The notes under the pieces were generated by a model that saw nothing but the letters and a program-made list of their open reading frames with translations, was not told the origin of the DNA and did not search any database. 41,239 nucleotides of DNA from Gonium pectorale (taxonomy: Eukaryota > Chlorophyta > Chlorophyceae > Chlamydomonadales > Volvocaceae): NCBI GenBank assembly GCA_001584585.1, contig LSYV01000038.1, positions 20,260 through 61,498 of the forward strand, read 5' to 3'. The position numbers were made by a program, and so were the translations under genes. Shown here in pieces: positions 21,321 through 33,800 of the stretch (position 1 is its first letter; the number at the start of each line of letters is the position of its first letter).

Positions 21321-24300
21321 ATGTCAGGGCCACGCTTAGGCGCTATGGACAAGTTCTTAGGCGCCTTCCAGGGCGTGCTGAAGAACCCTGGCGTACCTGT
21401 CCCTAGTGTAGGTGCACCGCAGCCCCAAGGGCAGCAGGGCGAGAGGCAATTCCTTCGCTTGCCTGTTGAGAGCGCGCGCAAGCTGCGATGGTATGAAAAG
21501 GCTGAGCTCACGAGCTTAAACAAGTCGCACTTTCGTGAGAAGCGCGAGCTGCTGGACACGATCGCTGCGTTGAAACAAGTGCTGCTCAGACAAGGGCTTA
21601 GCGAGGCGAAGCTCGACGCAGAGGTAGCAACCAGCTTAAAAGCGGCCAGTGAGCTCGAGGAGGAGCACGAGGGCGTTGCGAGCGTGCTACTAGCAGCGTT
21701 GGAGCCCCATGTGCAGGAGCTGCGCTTCGAGAATGAGCGCCTACAGGCGGCCCTTCGAATGTAGGCTAGATATGGGGTCAGGCGTCGCGTCGGCTGCCGC
21801 GTTCTTGGGGCTGTTGCATCTACCCCCCTAAATGCCGGGTAGCCCCTCCACGTGACCCCGCATCTGCCTCCTCACTGAGCGTATGGACCAGCATTCGGTC
21901 CGGTCCCGCGCCGGGTTGGCCATGCTGGGTGCCCAAGGCGCCCCAGCTACCTAGCCCCCTCCCACCCGTCGCTCTACCCTGCATGTCCCGCAGGGGCGCA
22001 CACGCTACGTCGGCGGGAGGCGCAGCCGCGGCACTCGGGGCCGCTGCAGGCGGCAGCGGCGCAGCAGACTCCGCTGGGGCCTCAGCGCCGGACGCGTCGG
22101 GCCCTGCTGCCTCCACGCCCGCCGTGGGGCCCTCGGTCGGCGGGGCGGCGCCCCGTGCGGTGACGCTGGGCGCTCAGCCCCTTCCCCGGCGGCTAGATCA
22201 CCTGGATCTGGCGCAGCCGCTTGGGGGCAGCAACCGCATGGTGTGTTGGTTCGGCCTGTGGCGTCGGGGCGTGGGAGGCAGACTGCGCAGCGAGCATTGA
22301 GGGGTCCTAGAATCCGTGACCCGGGAGATGGCCTCAAGCGAGGGGCGTAACGCTACCGGAAGGGACTTGTTCCGGCCCATCGCCCCCTCTCCAGCCCCTA
22401 GCCTTGAGAAGGGGCGATGCGACTCGGGCGCAGGGGCTCGGTGCGGCCGCTCAAACAACGCAGCGACAGGGGCCTTGGCACGGCTTCCCCCTTGCTAGAA
22501 GCAATGCAGCGTTGGGTGACACGAGGGGCACGGGAAGACGCATCCGATGTGGGATGCGTGGCGCGCTTGGAAGCAGGGAGGCCGTGGAACTTCCAAACAT
22601 GGCGGGGCGCTGCCACCTGACCACCGATCGCCCGCTCCCCTCCATCCCCTCATACGGGACCCCTGCAGGACCCTCAGTCGCGCCAGAAGGTGGCCGCCCT
22701 GGAGTCGGAGGTGGATTCGCTGGGCAAGCAGGTCACGGAGCTCAAAGCGGCCCTGGCGAAGGCGCAACAAGCGGCACAGCAGGCGGCGGCGCAGGGGCGG
22801 AGGCGGTGCGTACCGAGTTGGAATGGCGGCTGAGGGCTACAGTGTGGCCTTGCCCTGTCGAGCCGATGGGGTCGAGGAGTGGGCGCCCGGGATCAGGGGA
22901 GCGGGCCCTGGGTTTGGCATGGTGGTGGTGCGTTAGATGCGGAGGAGGTGCAGGAGCTGAGGGCAGCATTGGCCGGTTCACAGCAGGCGGTGAAGGCCTG
23001 CGCAGACGCAGGGTAACACCCCCTTTGGGTATTCCCCGCACTCCGCTTCATGGGGCCGGCATTCATCGCATGACGCGTCGTTGCATCGGGGGATGCCGAC
23101 TGCGGCGGCCTGCGGTGCCCTGCTCGCCCCCAGGGGCCCCGACGGCGGCAAGGCGGGTGCCAGCAGAGCGTCTCCGTTGTCTGGGGCCATCACGTGTCGC
23201 ATGACGCGTCTTTGTCCTCGGAAGGGCGCCGACGGCGGCGGCGGGCTGCGGTGCCCCACCCCATCCTCGCCCCCAGGGGCCCCGACGGCGGCAAGGCGGG
23301 TGCGGACAAGGAGAAGGCGGCCCTGCAGGACATGGTGCTGGAGCTGCAGGAGGCGGCACGCGACCAGGCCAGAGCGGCCAGCCGGGCGGAGGCGCGGGCC
23401 ACCCGGCTGGAGGGGGAGCTCAAAGCGCTGCAGGTGCGTGCAAGGGCCCGGGGGGGGGGGCGTTATGCGTGCGGATGCTGGGGGGGGGGGGGTTACGTCC
23501 TTGGCCGGGAAGTTGCCTTACGTGCTGGGGAGGGTTAGAAGGGAAACGGGCCGCGTCGCGGACACCGAATTGCATACTCAGTATCATGAGTAATGGTGGC
23601 CTTGGCGGAGTTGTAGATGACCTGGGGAGGGGGTTGGGTGGCTGTGGAAGGGCCTGGACGCGGGCGGACAATCGGTTCTGCCGCCGCCGGCTGGGAGGCC
23701 AGCTACGAGAGCTGCACGCGTGGCTACCGTCGTTAGAGGGGTTGGGGACCAGGGTAATTTTGGTTCGGATGCCACGCTTCGTTGGGAGCCGCAGCGGCGG
23801 GGGGCAGCGGCGGGGCGGGCTGGAGACCTTACGGGCCCGGAGGGCTGCGGGGAACGTTTCGGTGGCCTTGCCATCCGAGCGTCCGCATGATGCACATGCT
23901 CCTGTTGAGGCTTGGAGACCCGTACTTGGACCCCACGTGTGCCGCGTCGTAAACTCTACCCCCGCATCGCCTCAGGCCCGATACCAGCGCGGTTGTTTAG
24001 TCCCCATGTCCCTTTCACATATGCGCACCCCCCGGGCGTCGCCGCAGGCCCAACACCGGACGCTGGTGAAGGAGCACGGCGCGCTGCAGACCGCGCTCAA
24101 GGACGCACAGGCGGCGGCGGAGTCGGCGGCCGCCGCCACCTCGGCGCGCGCGGCGGCGGCGGCCGCGGCGGGCGAGGAGGTCCGGCTGGCGGTGGAGGCG
24201 CGGGAGGAGGCGGCAGAGGCGAGAAAGGCCGCTGCGGAGCTGCGGGTGAGGGAGGAGGGAGAGGGGGCGGCGGAGCCGTGGAGCTGCGGAGCGAGCAGGG

Positions 24301-27300
24301 AGGCGCTGGGTCGGGCCAAAGTAGTCGTAGCCGACGGTGCGAAGGAGGAGCTGCAAATGGGGCTGTCGGGGCCTGCGGAGCTGCGGTGAAGCTAGCATCC
24401 GTCCACGGAGTTGGCGGGGCTGGCCGAGCTGCGGGGTTGGCATAGTGGCCTAGGTGGGTGTGAGCTTGTGCGAGGGTGCACTTCGCGGCTCTGCAGAACT
24501 TCCAACTCATGCAGCCGGAGCGGTGTCTCGCGGCGCTGGGCTGGGTTGTCAAAGAAGAGCGTATGCGCCGCGCCACGCCTTCCTCCTCATCCCGGGCTGA
24601 CTGGCTGGTGGCTTGCCTGTTGGCCCGCCCCCCTCCCCCTCCGTCCCCGCCCTCACACGCCCCCTCCGACGACACCTGCCCCCGCAGTCCAAACTCGACG
24701 TGGCGGAGGCGCATCTGGCCCGCCTGGAGACCGACCTGCAGGTGGGGTCAGTCGGGGGGGGGGAGTCGGGGGCGGGGGGAGACAGTCACGGAGGGTGGGC
24801 TGGCGGGCGGGCAAACGGGGCGAGGGCGAGGGCGACACCGGCGGGAATTCTGAACATGAAGGACAGATTGGGGGAAGATAAGTGGCGATTGAAGGGCGGA
24901 AGGGCCTCGAGGCGGGGGCCGTCCAGCCGGGATGGAGGTGGAGATGGAGATGGAGATGGAGATGGTCATACGCACGGTCTACTCCTGTTCTTCCCCTCCC
25001 GGGTCATCCCGTCCCAATCGTCCCTGGCAACCCCCCGCCCCCCCCCCCCCCCCGCCCACAGCTGTCGCTCTCCCGCGAGGCCGCCGCCGCGGCTGCGCTG
25101 CGCGAGGCCGAGGCGGTGGCCGGCCGTTGCGACGAGCTGGCCGCCTCCAACCTGCAGCTCAGCCAGCGGCTGACGGAGAGCCGGGCGGAGCTGGAGGTGG
25201 CGGCGTATTACAAAAAGGTGCGCGGCGGGGCAGACGGGGCAGGCATGTCCACATCCAGATGGCGTTGGCGCAAATAGCGTGTCCAACGTAACCCGCCCTG
25301 CTTTCCAGGGCGCCCTATGCAAGCCAACCGGAGTCCCCGGGGAGGGGAAGAGGCGCCGGGGATAAGCGGAGCTTCCCGGCTCTACTGGGTCAGTCCGTAT
25401 GCGCCCGAATGGTCCTCCCACCTGTCCCCCCCCTTTGGCCCCTCCCCCCAAACCACCGCCCCGCGGCCCCCGCCAGGTGTGCGGCGAGCTCAGCGACGCC
25501 AAGGCGCGGCTGCAGGAGGAGCTCATGGCGGTGGCCAGCCTGCTCACGGCCAGCGAGGCCAAGGCGGCGGACACGGCGGCGAGGCTGGCGGCGGCCGAGG
25601 TGGGCGCGGCCGGGGGAGGGGGGAGGCGGCTGGAAAGGCGGGTGCAACCCAAGTCTCGGGATACCCGCGGGAGGGGAGCGCTTGGCCTGGGCGGAGGCGT
25701 GTACGGCAGCCGGGGACGCTGCTTACTGCCGTCACCGCTGCCCCGCTGTCTCAGCCGGTCGCCAATCCCCCTTCCCTTCACACGCATACGGCCCCCCACC
25801 CCGGCCCCCTTTTCCCCGCTTGCATTGCTGGAATCCCGTCCGTCGTCCTCCCGTGTCCTTGACCTCAAAACCCCACGACGCCGCCCCGCAGGAGCAAGCC
25901 TGCTCGGCGGACGCCCGCGCGCGCGCCGCGGAGGCCTCCGTCTCCTCCGAGGTGGAGCGGCGGGTGCACACCATCCTGTCCAGCCGGGCGCTCTGGCCGG
26001 CGGAGCTGCGGGAGGAGGTGGAGGCGGCGGAGGGGCGCGCGGCGGAGGCGGCGGCCGCGGTGGTGGAGGCGAAGCGGCGGGCGGCGGAGGCAGAGGCGGC
26101 GCGGGCGCGAGAGGCGCTCAGAGCCAGGGTGCGCGCTGGGCAGGGCAGGGCGGGGGAGATGGGGGAGNNNNNNNNNNNNNNNNNNNNNNNNNNNNNNNNN
26201 NNNNNNNNNNNNNNNNNNNNNNNNNNNNNNNNNNNNNNNNNNNNNNNNNNNNNNNNNNNNNNNNNNNNNNNNNNNNNNNNNNNNNNNNNNNNNNNNNNNN
26301 NNNNNNNNNNNNNNNNNNNNNNNNNNNNNNNNNNNNNNNNNNNNNNNNNNNNNNNNNNNNNNNNNNNNNNNNNNNNNNNNNNNNNNNNNNNNNNNNNNNN
26401 NNNNNNNNNNNNNNNNNNNNNNNNNNNNNNNNNNNNNNNNNNNNNNNNNNNNNNNNNNNNNNNNNNNNNNNNNNNNNNNNNNNNNNNNNNNNNNNNNNNN
26501 NNNNNNNNNNNNNNNNNNNNNNNNNNNNNNNNNNNNNNNNNNNNNNNNNNNNNNNNNNNNNNNNNNNNNNNNNNNNNNNNNNNNNNNNNNNNNNNNNNNN
26601 NNNNNNNNNNNNNNNNNNNNNNNNNNNNNNNNNNNNNNNNNNNNNNNNNNNNNNNNNNNNNNNNNNNNNNNNNNNNNNNNNNNNNNNNNNNNNNNNNNNN
26701 NNNNNNNNNNNNNNNNNNNNNNNNNNNNNNNNNNNNNNNNNNNNNNNNNNNNNNNNNNNNNNNNNNNNNNNNNNNNNNNNNNNNNNNNNNNNNNNNNNNN
26801 NNNNNNNNNNNNNNNNNNNNNNNNNNNNNNCTCGCCGTTCAATCTGCCGCCCTCGCCGCCCGTGTCGCTGCCCCTGGGCGGGCCGCCCGGGGCCGCCTCC
26901 GCCGACTCACGGGACAGCAGCGGCCATGGTGGCGGGGGGAGAGGGCAGCAGCCCCTGCCCCGCAGCGCCGGCACCTCCGGAGGGGGAGCCGCCCCCGCCT
27001 CCACTGGCGGCGGCGGTCCAGGCGGTGGCAGCCAGAACGGCAGCAGTCATGGCGGCGGCGGCGGTGGGGGCAGTATAGACGGCCTGTACATGAAGAACGT
27101 GCTGTTTAAGTTCCTGGCGGCCCACCTGTCCAACCGGACGCAGGAGAGGGACCTGCTGCTGCCGGCCGTGGCAACACTGCTGCAGGTGGGGTGTGCGGGG
27201 GAGGGGAGGGATAGCGGAGGCAGGGGGGAACGGCAGCGGGTTACGTTCACAGAATGGGTGGGGGGGAAGATGGCGTCAGCGGAAGTGGGGCCCCGGGGGG

Positions 27301-28084
27301 GGGGAGGTATAGGTTGCCCGTCATTCTCAGGGTTAAGGATCAAGGGGTAGGTGGTGGCAAGGGCTTGGCGAGGCCGGAGGAAGGCGTGATGCTGATAGTG
27401 GAAGGCTGCACGTCAGGCGTATGTGCCGTATAAAAGCCTACACTTTCTCCGTCCCGCGCTGCCCCCATCCCACAGGCCACGCCGGACGAGTTCCAGGCAT
27501 TGCAGGTGCGGGGCGGGGCGGCGGAGCGGGGGGCGGCGGAGCGGGGGGCAGGGGGGCGCGGGACCGATGCGGATCAAGGGAGAGGGAGAGCGAGACGAGG
27601 AGGCGGGAAAGGGGCGGCCCGTTGCAGTCGTTGTCGGACGGTGAGGGACGGAGCAAGGGGTTGGGGAGCCGGGAGCGCGAGCGAGGGGGGCGTCGTGGAG
27701 GGGTCGAGGCGGAATGATGACCGTTCGGTCAGTCGGGCGAAAGAGGGTAGGCAGGGTCGTTGAAGCGCCGACTGCAGCCCGCCGTCGCGCATCACGGCCC
27801 CGCCCCGGTTGTGGACCGCCCGGCCCCTGCTCCGGCTGCCTGCTGGAAAAGCGGAGCGGCTACCACGCCCGCTAGGCAAATGCCCGCCAGCTCGCATCGC
27901 AGCCTCCCCCCCCCTCCGGGCCTTCGCAGCTCCTCACGTTGGCCCGACCGTGCGCTGCCCGCCTCAAGACTCTTGCGCCCCCCCCTCACCCCCCCCCCCA
28001 CCACACACCACCCCGCAGAAGCTCCTGCGCACATCGGTGCCGCCCAGCCGCCAGATGCTCTCGGCGCTGGGGCTCAAACTCTGA
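21321..28084 (+). CDS. Coiled-coil golgin with C-terminal GRIP domain (interrupted by assembly gap)
   Basis: Exons: 21321-21760, 21994-22240, 22669-22805, 22937-23012, 23277-23433, 24048-24245, 24688-24741, 25062-25217, 25477-25599, 25892-26128, gap, ?26831-27185, 27476-27505, 28019-28084 (stop TGA). The start MSGPRLGAMDKFLGAFQGVL is the first ATG of an open frame; M at 21345 is an alternative. Exon 1 is helical and charged. Exon 2 is an Ala/Gly-rich linker. Exons 3-10 are heptad-rich coiled coil (e.g. KVAALESEVDSLGKQVTELK). The end carries GLYMKNVLFKFLAAHLSNRT, RDLLLPAVATLLQ, ATPDEFQALQ and KLLRTSV: a GRIP domain with the conserved Tyr before MKN. GRIP golgins tether vesicles at the trans-Golgi through Arl1. 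Phase is consistent except between exons 3 and 4, where the predicted donor (phase 2) and the TTAG acceptor at 22936 do not match, so one boundary is wrong. Exon 1 has more A/T-ending codons than the later exons. Confidence 0.82.
23052..23304 (+). repeat. Imperfect tandem duplication of an intron/exon junction in the golgin gene
   Basis: Two units with a period of about 143 bp. A 37-bp block (TCGCCCCCAGGGGCCCCGAC through GGCGGGTGC) is identical at 23124-23160 and 23267-23303, and CGCATGACGCGTC recurs upstream in both. The second unit supplies the acceptor used for exon 23277-23433. The first supplies an unused or alternative copy of the same acceptor plus the first codons. Confidence 0.8.
24934..24965. 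repeat. (GGAGAT)n hexanucleotide repeat
   Basis: About five units in the intron before golgin exon 25062-25217. Confidence 0.85.
26168..26830. other. Assembly gap (run of N)
   Basis: All bases are N. The gap falls inside the golgin gene, between the coiled-coil exon ending at 26128 and the Gly/Ser-rich exon leading into the GRIP domain. Any frame reading across it is artificial. Confidence 0.99.
26831..28084 (+). other. GRIP domain exons of the golgin
   Basis: The visible part of the exon ending at 27185 begins in a Pro/Gly/Ser-rich spacer, then GLYMKNVLFKFLAAHL and RDLLLPAVATLLQ. A 30-nt exon (27476-27505) adds ATPDEFQALQ and the last exon (28019-28084) adds KLLRTSVPPSRQMLSALGLK before TGA. 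In known GRIP domains the Tyr of Y-x-KN and the following hydrophobic helix contact Arl1; both are present. The 30-nt exon is inside the domain, so skipping it would remove ten core residues without shifting the frame. Confidence 0.82.
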
Positions 28085-30863
28085 CGGCGGCGCCGCGTGG
28101 ATCGTGTGGTCGCGGCCCGCTCCCGCCAGATCAGGCCTTGACGCAGCCCCGGCGGCGGCATCGATCCCCGTTGATTGGGATGGCGAAGGGGCGGGGCAGC
28201 GCCGCGGACCGCAGCCGGCGGGTCCAGGTCCATGCGTGCAACGGGGCTTCGGTTCAGGCGCGGGACCCCCCGCTCTAGTAGCCTCTATCCAGCCTAAAGC
28301 GGGGCTGCTCGCGCGCGAAAGTTCTGGCTGGCTCGGGGTTGAGTTGGGCTCCACCACGGGGGCGAGTGGGGGCGCGCGCGGTGCTACTGTCCTTGAGTTA
28401 GCGGGGGGCGGGGTTGGAGGGGGACGTCGGGGGGAGGGAGGGCGTCGCGCGCGCGCAAGATTGCCTCGCGGAAGGGAAGGACGTACCGTATGGGGAAGGG
28501 TGCGCGCAGGGGCGGTCTGTTCCGAACGAACGAATGAACGCGGCTGGGCACTTCCCTGGCTTGTTGAGTCGAACGACACCGACGAGCAATGCAATGGGAG
28601 AGGAGGATGTCATGTGTTGGAGTCGAAGGTGAATGTGTCCCGCTCCCCGAGATTGCTCCCGTGGGGCTGCTGCGGCAGCGGGAGCGGCAGCGCTGGAGGG
28701 CAAAGACTCTCGGAATACGTACGACTGCTTGTACGGCGCATCTCGCATGGGATAGCGGGCCGGTAAATTCGGAGCGGGTGGCGGGGGAATGCGGGGGGGG
28801 GGGCACGGGCTCATTGAAGCGCTTGCCCGAAGGCGCTTGTCCTATGTCTGAAGGTGCGCCGTTTTAGGGGGGTTGTGGTTGCGGCACAAGGCGTCGGCCG
28901 ACGGAGCGTCGGCCGCGGAGCATCCAGGCGACTCGGACCATCATCCAAGATTGGGTGACGACGGTGTTATGATGGCCCAGCGATACACGAGCTCGCGTGC
29001 GTTACGCGCTGGCTGTCCATGCCTCGCGATAGATAGAGGTTTGGACGCGGGCCCCACAGCCCGCCCGCCCCATGACCTGTCTTGTGTTTAGTACTAGGCG
29101 GGGCAAGCCTTCGTCTCCGTCCCCTCCTGAGCGTGGCGATGAAAATCTGATTCGCCCATGCATCTACGCTCCGGCCAGCCGTCATGCGTACCGGTACCGG
29201 TAGATAGATGCGGGCAGCGCCAGGGGCCGTCGATGCCTTTGTCGTTCGCCTGCTTGCCATGCGAGGAGGCAATGGACAAGCCAGCCAGCTCCCATCCACC
29301 CGCTGCCGGTAAGCCCGCCCGCCCTTGGATCGTCATTTCGTACGTACCGTATCGTGCGGACATCGTCTCGGCGGCCCGTGTGCCAACGCCCGCAGTGCCT
29401 TTGGGACTTACTTTGCCACCGCGTCGGGTCGCTCGTCAACGCGTATAGCACCGAAGCGAGCACCGCGTATACATGTTTTAGCGGTTTTAGGGTTTAGAGG
29501 TGAAGTCAGAAGCAGGGTGCACTCTTAAAAATGCATACCGGTAGGGCGCCCCGCCCTGCCCCGGCACGCATCGAGCGAGCCCTGATCAACCGAGCCGAGA
29601 CTGGCCAGGGTCTGTAACGTTGTATGGCTCAGTCCGGCCCGGCGGTGTCAGATCTGATAAAGGAAACTCGCTAATTGGCTAGCACCGACCGGTGCGACAG
29701 CCTTAGGACCCAGGCCTACCGGCCTCGTACTGCCGTACTACCGGACAGCACCGACGTGCACGTGCACGTGCATACACGCTTGCCAGCCGAACGCAGGAAA
29801 CCTAGGTTTCCGCTATATATTACGCTACGCTACGTGCGGAAACCGTCGTGTTACAGGCGGAGAGGCGAGAAAGGGCGCACACATCGGGAGGGCGGGACTG
29901 ATAGCCCTACCGCCGATGAGAACCTCCGAAACCCTGTAGTGGCAGAGGACGAGAGGAGCCTGCGACCTACCGGTGGTCTGCGGTCTGCGACCTAGCTACC
30001 GGCGGTCTGCGCGCGTGCAGCGGGTTTATATGTTACGTACGTCTGCGGCGTGCGTGGAAGGGATGCAGCGGTCTAGGGGCCCTACTTGGGGGAGCGAGGG
30101 GGCCGCGCGAACAGGGTATGTAGGTGCCATGACGGTATGCGTGCGCGCATGCATCGTACGGTACTGGCGGTTATTACGTATTAGGTGACGGCGCTTTCGG
30201 GCTTCCTGGACGGTGCGCTAGCTAATTGGAGGAAGGCGATAGATGCGCAGCGCGCGAATGAAGGCGGCGGGGCATCGCTCCCGATCCACGGTCCCCAGTA
30301 GTGGCCGCCGGCAGTCGCACGTGCGATTCAGACCGTGCGGCACACTCGTCCATCCATATTATTGCCCGCTCGCGTGAGAGCCCGTTGGCGGCGTAGGTCG
30401 CGGCCACGTCACTCCGTTCCGGCAGTTCACTCGTTGGCCCGGAGGGTCTACCTATCTGGAGATAGGGAGCGCTCGGGTCACGGGACCTTCGAGCTTTGAA
30501 CCCATCCTGGAAGTCGAGCTAGAGCGAGATAGCGACAATCAACTAAATGTCACCCCTCAGCAGGCAAACTCTTGGCCAAGCGTGCCATTCACCTTGACCC
30601 TCAAAGTTTGCTTGCCCGCAAAGCTCCCAGAATCTGTATGCCCCGTGTATGTGAGCCGTACGTCTTGGGGACGGCCTCACGCGTCTCATGGTAGGACCAA
30701 GCCGTACATCCAATCAAACGCCTTGATTGGCGAAGTCAATACCGCATTCACGACAACCAGGAGGCGCGCGCGCCCCGGCCTGGAATGCGTAGACAGCGCT
30801 GCCCCGCGCCCCCGCCCCGTCCGTTGCCGCGGCGGCGCCGGGAGCTCGCTAGCTCCCAGCCCA
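28085..30863. other. Intergenic region between golgin and GT92 genes; no gene recognised
   Basis: Two genes converge here (golgin plus, GT92 minus), so both 3' UTRs should be inside. The first kilobase is very GC-rich. A TGTAA, the poly(A) signal used by volvocalean algae, is at 29613-29617 but is far from the golgin stop. The region holds one copy of a dispersed repeat (29841-29945) and many short palindromic runs such as GTGCACGTGCACGTGCAT near 29755. No coding sequence is supported. Confidence 0.5.
29841..29945 (+). repeat. Dispersed repeat family, copy 1
   Basis: GTTACAGGCGGAGAGGCGAG and the following AAAG.GCGCACA.A.CGGGAGGG...GATGAGAACC.CCGAAACCCT recur inverted at 35578-35675. The two copies match along about 100 bp with scattered differences. 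Likely part of a transposable element; family unknown. Confidence 0.7.
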
Positions 30864-33800
30864 TCAGCCAGCCCCGACAGCCCCGCCTCGCTTGCTGAAG
30901 GCCACCGCCGCCTCGCGCATCGCCCCCGCCAGCGGCGAGCCCTCCCAGCTGAAGGGCACGTAGGGCTGCTGCTGCGGGGAGGGCTTAGAGGCGGCGCCGC
31001 CGCCGGAGCGGCTGCTGCTGCGCGGGGCGGCCTTTGCGCGCGACGTGCCGTTGTTGCGCGGCCGCCAGAAGTTGGACACGTGCAGCAGGGTCATGCAGCG
31101 GGAGTCGACGGACGCGGCGCTGCCGTGGCGGGGTACTCCCTCGTGCACGAAGAACGCCACGACTGACCATAACCGGCGGCCGCGGGTTGGGGGCCGGGGC
31201 GGAGTGAGCCGGATGGAACAGGGAGTGGGAGAGGGAGGGGGAGGGGAGGAGCGGGAGTTGGGTTGGATGTGCTCGTGCGTGCAAGTGAGGAGTGCGGGCG
31301 GAATGTTAGAGCGGATAGCTAGAGGCTACGCTCGCAGCTGCCGTACGTAGTGAACCTATGTGCGATCGATCCTTCAGGGGGCAGGACTGCGTGGAGATGC
31401 GCGGACATGACCGGAATGAAGCGGAGCCGGAGCCGGGATGAGCCGGAGCCGCAATGAGCGAGGTGGAAAATGAAAGGTCACCGCCGGCAGCTTAGTGACG
31501 GCATCACTGCATGCCATTTTATTTACGCCTGCGCCCCGCCCCCTACCCCCCGCATCCGACAGATCCAGGCCTTCATCCCCCCAGCAAGCACGCACCCTCC
31601 GCCGCCGGCAGCACCAGCATCTTGCCGTGGGTGCCCGCATGGATCTTGGTCGCCCGCCGGTCGTACACCGCCAGCGGGTGCGCCCGCAGAGCCCCCAAGC
31701 TCCCCACGACGGCGGCGCTGACGGCCCCCCCACTGCTGCCGCGGCCGCCGTCTCCGCCGCCTCCGCCGCCTCCACCCGCCTGTTGCAGCTGCCGCGCCTT
31801 GGCACGGCTCGCGCTCTTGCCCCCACCACCACCTCCACCTCCACCTCCGCCTTTATCTCCTCCTCCTGCGCCGTCCCGCCGGACTTGGCCCGTCCCGCCA
31901 GATGCTGCCGCCGCCGCCGCCGCGGTGGCGGCGACGCCGGCGGGTTGCTCGCCCCGCACCGCGGCGGGAGGGTCCAGCGACACCCACAGCAGCCACTCCC
32001 GGTCGTGTCGGACCTGGCTGGCGAGGACGGGCACTCGCGGCAGGCTGCGGGCCGTGATTATTGCGGCCGGGCCGCCGCCGCCGCGGGGCCTTGACTGCGG
32101 CTGCCGGCTATGCCGGACGCTGAGGCAGTCCGCAGCGGCCAGGGGCGCGGGCCAGGGCTTGCCGAACGAGGGCGTGTGGAGGTACTCGTCCAGGTCGGTT
32201 ATGAGGACGGCGATGTTTGCCCCGCAGGCGGAGAGGCCCAGCAGCGCGTGGCCGGCGAACAGCGCCTGGTCGTAGTTGTAGCTGGCGGGGAGGGCGACGG
32301 CGGGGCGAGGCGGGTGCGGAGGGGAGGTAGGGGAGGGCGGCGGCGGGGCGGGGCCGGAGGGAAGGTAGGGGAGGGGAACAAGGGATCAACATGTTCGCAC
32401 CGCACCACACTGACCATGGAGCTTCAGGTAGGCGCACGTCGGGGGGCTCAATCGAAATCAACAGCAAACCAGCAGCCAATCGAGGATGGCGGGTAGCGGG
32501 TTGACACCCAGAGCAAGAGCCTGCTGACCACGCCAGCCACTGGCAACCAACCATCGTTCATACCGGTACGTATGCCATGCGTGCACCCCCGACAGGCAGC
32601 ATTGTTGGTTTTTGTCGGGTCGGGCTGCTGCCGTAAGCCATCCCACCAGCTAGGCCCCGCCGCCGCCACCCGCGCACGTACGGCAAGTAACCTGACACCT
32701 GGCGCGCAGGCCATCCCACAGGCGCAGGCCATCCCACCAGTCAGGTGTTTTTGCGGCGCGGCGCCTGGACAGCACGCGCGGCTTGCTTCCCGCCATGCCT
32801 TACTTTACGTTCGCGCGACGGCAGCGCGCGCGGATTCTGGCAGTATAGGGCACCCCACCCCCCAAGGTCGCCTGGACCGCACGCGCACGCCTTGCTTCCC
32901 GTCGTGCGTGCCCCTCAAGGGGACCCCAGCTGCTTGATTGCAGGTAGGGCGACTGTAAATTCCGGTACATCCGGGCGGGACCGATAGGGCGCCCATCCAT
33001 CACGCACGCACCCGAGAGGCCGGACGCCGTGGCCCAAGGGGACCGACCCCAGCTGCCTGCAGGTATGGCGGCTGTGGGGTCCGTTCCGCGTGTGACAGGG
33101 CGCCCATGCATCCATCTCGCACGCACGCACCCGAGAGGCCGGACGCCGTGTCTGCTGCGGATGGCGCCACGGCGGTGCGGTTCGTCCGACCTGTGGCCGC
33201 GCTCCGGCATGTCCCACGTGACCAGCCTTGTGGTGAGCGGCGGGCGCGAGGGCGAGGGTGGGGGCCGGGGGGCGAGGCAGGGCAAGGCAGGGCGAGGGTT
33301 GCTTGGGGCACGAGCCAGTGTGAGCGAGGTGGGGGACCCGGCGCGCTATTTAGCTATGAATGAATGTGCGTGCGGTTAGTAGACGGTAGTGCCCTCGGTG
33401 CTTGGCGCCGGATGAAAGGGCTCCGCCCACGATGCCACGCCCTGCCTGATCATGCATCCGCGCGTGCCGGCAATCGACCCGCACGTCCACACGGAAGGTA
33501 CAAACGAAGGCGGCCCGCCGCCGCCGCCGCCGCCGCGCGCCTGCGCACCGCACCACACACCGCACCACACACCGCACCACACACCGCACCGCGCGCACCG
33601 CACCCCACCTCAGGTGGCCGCTCTGCAGGTAGGGCGCGAGCGCCGGGTGCCTCCGCAGGTAGAAGCGCGCCGTTGCGTCCGCGTACAGCAGCAGCCCCGA
33701 AACCCCCATGGCCGCGTGGTACGACAGGAAGTGCGCCGTACGTATCGCGACCTGGCCGTAGTGCGACCTCCACAAGCGGCTGCTGGAGCTGGCCTGGCGA

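Noticed and set aside
25399..27109. Very long open frames reading through the run of N on both strands
   Set aside because: They are continuous only because N is not a stop. The coiled-coil exons are bounded by clear splice sites.
29478..29500. TTTTAG/TTTAGGG-like motifs resembling green-algal telomere repeats
   Set aside because: Only about two degenerate units, inside the contig. Not a telomere or clear interstitial array.
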